Origin: Desulfosudis oleivorans
GTDB taxonomy: Bacteria; Desulfobacterota; Desulfobacteria; Desulfobacterales; SURF-7
Length of the DNA stretch: 64,000 nucleotides
Direction of reading: 5' to 3'
Assembly (NCBI GenBank): GCA_020723305.1
Contig: DYJC01000011.1
Span: 62,001-126,000, forward strand
Under the pieces are notes generated by a model that worked only from the letters and a program-made list of their open reading frames with translations, was not told the origin of the DNA and did not search any database. This document shows positions 62,528 to 64,000 of this stretch, one piece after another (position 1 is the first letter of the stretch; every line of letters begins with the position of its first letter). The position numbers and the translations under genes are program-made.

Positions 62528-64000
62528 ATGAGAATATTATCAGTTCATGATGGACATAATGCGTCTTTATGTTACCTATGTGATGGACAAATCAAATATT
62601 TATTGCTTGAGGAGCGATTTACTAAAAAGAAAAATCAAGGTGGATTTCCCGAAAAAGCTTATGAATGGATTTTAAAACAAAATGATTTCCAGCTTTCCAA
62701 GATTGATTATATTGTTTTAGGCTGTTTTGACCTCCCTGTTTTTGATGATCAAACCAAGAATGATTTCATTCATAAATTATTTTTTTTCTGCGCAGAACTA
62801 CTGCCCAACCAAATCATCTCATCAAACAAAATAATCGGTCCATATCTAAAACTTGTTGGGATAAAGCGTAGAAGACAAATAAGAGAATACGCTGAAAAAC
62901 ATTTTTTCGCTTCTACAAAAATCAAGCAAGTTGAGCATCATGAAGCTCACGGCTATGCCGCCCTATATGGTTCAGGGTTTTTGGAAAAGGGAGATCCGAT
63001 TGTAATTTTTACTATTGATAATTCCGGAGATGGTCTGTCGTCCACTGTTTCGGTTTGGGATCGTAATTCCGGCTACCAAAGAGTACATGAAAATCAGAGC
63101 TACAATTCTGTCGGTGAGCTCTATGCAAGAGTGACGGAATATCTTGGCATGAAACCCGGAGAGCACGAATACAAAGTTATGGGTATGTCACCCTATGTGT
63201 CTGACTCTAGTTCAGATGAAATATTCAATATCCTAAGGGAGAACTATTTAGATTTAGATTCAAGTGGTTTAAAATTTATCAACAAAGCTTCTTATGACCG
63301 ATATCTTATTAATAAGATGAAAAATGATTTTTTTAAAAAACGCTTTGATCATATTTGCGGCGGAACACAAAAACATTTTGAATATCTTACGATTAATTGG
63401 GTTCGCAATTGGGCGGAAAGATTGAAAATTAAAAGAGCGGTTTTTGGTGGCGGATGCTTCATGAATGTCAAAGCGAACATGATATTATCCCAACTGGATA
63501 TCTTTGATGATGTGTTTTTTATGCCCAGTTCCGGAGATGAAAGCGCATCTATTGGAAGTGCATACAAAGTTCACCAGGATAATTCTTCTACTCCGATATC
63601 ATCATTAGATCATTTGTATAAAGGTCCTCGTTATACAAACGAGGAAGTTGAACCAATTTTAAAAAAGTATACCGATAAAATTATATATCAGAAAAAAGAT
63701 AACATTGAAAAAGTAACAGCCGACCTGTTGGTTGAAAATAAGATAGTCGGGCGATTTAAAGGAAATGCTGAGTGGGGAGCCAGATCGCTGGGTAACCGCT
63801 CGATACTTTGCAGGGCTGATGATTTAGGAATCATCCATAAATTGAACAAGGCAATTAAAAAGAGAGATTTTTGGATGCCTTTCGCACCTTCCATTTTAGA
63901 AGAGGATGCAGATAAATATATCTTAAATCCAAAAAAAATTGAGGCCTCATTTATGACCCTTAACTTCCCGACGACATTAATCGCCCGTAATCATCTTGCT
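62528..64000 (+). CDS. NodU/CmcH-family carbamoyltransferase, N-terminal part
   Basis: Open for 491 codons from ATG 62528 (GAAGAAA before it) to the window end, so the C-terminus is missing; the family is usually 550-620 residues. Marks: LSVHDGHNASLCYLCDG opening, VEHHEAHGYAALYGSG with the metal-binding histidines, FTIDNSGDGLSST, HEYKVMGMSPY, and FKGNAEWGARSLGNRSIL. Members move carbamoyl from carbamoyl phosphate to a sugar or antibiotic hydroxyl with ATP and Fe2+. Here the likely target is a sugar of the surface polysaccharide. 22 bp after the GT-C gene, so probably one operon. Confidence 0.93.
   Translation, partial: MRILSVHDGHNASLCYLCDGQIKYLLLEERFTKKKNQGGFPEKAYEWILKQNDFQLSKIDYIVLGCFDLPVFDDQTKNDFIHKLFFFCAELLPNQIISSNKIIGPYLKLVGIKRRRQIREYAEKHFFASTKIKQVEHHEAHGYAALYGSGFLEKGDPIVIFTIDNSGDGLSSTVSVWDRNSGYQRVHENQSYNSVGELYARVTEYLGMKPGEHEYKVMGMSPYVSDSSSDEIFNILRENYLDLDSSGLKFINKASYDRYLINKMKNDFFKKRFDHICGGTQKHFEYLTINWVRNWAERLKIKRAVFGGGCFMNVKANMILSQLDIFDDVFFMPSSGDESASIGSAYKVHQDNSSTPISSLDHLYKGPRYTNEEVEPILKKYTDKIIYQKKDNIEKVTADLLVENKIVGRFKGNAEWGARSLGNRSILCRADDLGIIHKLNKAIKKRDFWMPFAPSILEEDADKYILNPKKIEASFMTLNFPTTLIARNHLA

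Overview
The window looks like a chromosome segment of a strictly anaerobic, mesophilic Desulfobacterota bacterium (Desulfobacteraceae-like). The grounds are a futalosine-pathway menaquinone gene (mqnB), a citramalate route to isoleucine, a NIL-domain ferredoxin, a mitochondrial EF-G1-like EF-G, and many small signalling and RecA-like proteins in the style of sulfate reducers. This placement is inference from protein content; no rRNA or tRNA gene was seen.

Layout. 1-2.2 kb (minus): tRNA thio-modification genes mtaB (cut by the window edge) and mnmA behind a NIL-domain ferredoxin. 2.5-7.9 kb (plus): an acyltransferase-hydrolase fusion, a toxin-antitoxin-like pair (XRE/ImmA-IrrE plus PIN-like) with a repeat-bearing promoter, and a lipoprotein beta-propeller. 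7.9-14.2 kb (minus): RecA-like ATPase, EF-G, UbiB-family kinase and a receiver-histidine kinase, with a cluster of palindromic repeats and a stray 73-bp piece of azlC. 14.6-22.6 kb: azlCD exporter, elbB, Nudix, fatty acid hydroxylase family protein, ROK kinase, a receiver domain fused to a substrate-binding domain, PilZ-like protein, mqnB and a TetR regulator. 22.7-27.3 kb (plus): a nucleotide-sugar module that makes UDP-glucuronate, UDP-xylose and GDP-fucose. 27.4-29.1 kb: two exported proteins.

29.2-37.9 kb (minus) is a branched-chain amino acid operon in the order leader-ilvD-ilvB-ilvN-ilvC-cimA-leuA. Upstream of ilvD I read a 29-codon leader peptide full of Ile, Leu and Val codons, followed by an intrinsic terminator. 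A segment at the leader stop codon can pair with the terminator's first arm. Together these form a complete ribosome-mediated attenuator. purB follows on the plus strand.

39.8-64 kb (all plus) is an A+T-richer surface-polysaccharide locus. It holds a winged-helix regulator with a Rossmann-like tail, a membrane 4,6-dehydratase, Wzz, Wzx, two GT4 transferases, a Wzy-like membrane protein, a WlbA/B/C-like 3-acetamido-sugar set, several epimerases, and an unusual sub-cluster: sulfatase-like fusion, B12-binding radical SAM, SDR, helical-barrel protein and a nitroreductase-methyltransferase fusion. It ends with a GT-C transferase and a carbamoyltransferase cut by the window edge. A roughly 121-bp MITE-like palindromic element lies just before the locus (39495-39615), and a near-identical copy lies in inverted orientation at 60867-60988, so 21 kb of glycan genes are bracketed. 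Partial copies lie inside the ilv operon and beside the azlC fragment.
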